Below, piece by piece: positions 63,572-64,000 of a stretch of DNA of 64,000 nucleotides (positions are counted from its first letter, which is position 1; every line of letters begins with the position of its first letter). Made by a program: the position numbers and the translations under genes. The stretch comes from Armatimonas rosea (GTDB taxonomy: Bacteria; Armatimonadota; Armatimonadia; Armatimonadales; Armatimonadaceae). The DNA lies in assembly GCF_014202505.1 (NCBI RefSeq), contig NZ_JACHGW010000007.1, positions 124,001 to 188,000 on the forward strand. Reading direction: 5' to 3'. The notes beneath the pieces are model-generated. The model did no database searches and was not told the DNA's origin. It saw only the letters and a list, made by a program, of their open reading frames with translations.

Positions 63572-64000
63572 ATGGAAATGACAAAACAGACACGGCGGTC
63601 GTTTTTGGGTCTCTCAGCGGCGACCGCCCTCTCGCTGGTCGCGCCGCCCGCTCAGGCGAAGAAGAAGCTCCCTGTCGGGCTGGAGCTCTACTCGGTGCGC
63701 GATCTGCTCGCCAAGGACCTGATGGGCACGGTGCGCGCGGTCGCGGCGCAGGGCTACGAGGTCGTGGAGTTCTACTCGCCCTACCAGAGCTGGACCCCGG
63801 AGTACGCCAAGGACGTCCGCAAGCTTTTGGATGAGCTCAAGATCAAGTGCCTCTCGACCCACAACAGCCGCTCCGCGCTCACGGGCGACGGCCTGAAAAA
63901 GGCGATCGAGCTCAACCAGATTATCGGCTCCAAGACCATTGTCACGGCGAGCCCCGGACGCGTCCAGACCCAGGACGACTGGAAGAAGCTCGCCGATGAG
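63572..64000 (+). CDS. Secreted sugar phosphate isomerase/epimerase-like TIM-barrel protein (3' end beyond the window)
   Basis: 143 codons are visible. The N-terminus has a twin-arginine-like signal: TRRSFLGLSAATALSLV then APPAQA at about residue 28-30. The mature part starts KLPVGLELYSVRDLLAKDLM, then YEVVEFYSPYQSWTP, LKIKCLSTHNSRSAL and IIGSKTIVTASPGR, the first four strands of the xylose-isomerase-like barrel. Tat export would fit a metal cofactor loaded in the cytoplasm. A TATAAT is 7 nt upstream. A second ATG two codons on is possible. Confidence 0.85.
   Translation, partial: MEMTKQTRRSFLGLSAATALSLVAPPAQAKKKLPVGLELYSVRDLLAKDLMGTVRAVAAQGYEVVEFYSPYQSWTPEYAKDVRKLLDELKIKCLSTHNSRSALTGDGLKKAIELNQIIGSKTIVTASPGRVQTQDDWKKLADE

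Overview
The window is GC-rich, gene-dense bacterial chromosome, by eye about 60-65% GC. I infer a diderm of the Armatimonadota or a close relative, with moderate confidence. Supporting signs are kdsA and kdsB (KDO, hence an outer membrane with LPS), an orphan Pup-ligase-type protein (PafA), a PEP-CTERM exported protein, a tricorn-type protease, several TIM-barrel sugar phosphate isomerase/epimerase-like proteins, a phytanoyl-CoA dioxygenase, an HAF-repeat protein and a quinate 5-dehydrogenase-like protein. No rRNA, CRISPR array, phage or transposase gene was seen.

Layout. 1-4432 is a same-strand tandem array of at least seven diverged paralogues, each a single-pass membrane-anchored protein of unknown function; it runs off the left edge. 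4460-8561 holds a GNAT protein, leuB, a TIM-barrel protein, an exported protein and a repeat-headed hypothetical. 8577-9142 contains a very AT-rich ORF next to a short native-looking frame. 9280-18357 is a plus-strand operon: acyl-CoA synthetase-like enzyme, phenylalanine hydroxylase, lipoyl E2-like protein, ETF beta and alpha, a membrane ETF:quinone oxidoreductase-type Fe-S protein and acyl-CoA dehydrogenase. Together these look like an acyl-CoA oxidation route feeding electrons through ETF to the quinone pool. 18328-30373 is mostly minus strand: metallophosphoesterase, a tandem TlpA protein, recO, pckG, kdsA, kdsB. 30384-44182 holds an S9 peptidase, an Rpn-like nuclease, prmA, a glycosyltransferase, a PEP-CTERM protein, pafA, a macro-domain protein with a duplicated gene fragment, and a beta-helix/PDZ protein. 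44203-47819 has tRNA-Lys and tRNA-Thr, then tsaE-tsaB-selA-PhnP-like, tightly overlapping. 47865-64000 has a tricorn-like protease, RNase P RNA, divergent metabolic genes, a sigma/anti-sigma pair, glcF-like, tRNA-Cys and assorted enzymes.

Two genome-style features stand out. First, many genes have a -10-like TANNNT hexamer ending only about 5-9 nt before the start codon, on both strands. This implies leaderless or nearly leaderless mRNAs and settles several start choices. Second, palindromic repeats of several families are scattered through the window. Besides lying between genes, they sit in frame inside coding sequences (phenylalanine hydroxylase, S9 peptidase, tricorn protease, the C-termini of TsaE and the ETF oxidoreductase) and in the P12 region of RNase P RNA. 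This resembles what is known for Rickettsia palindromic elements.
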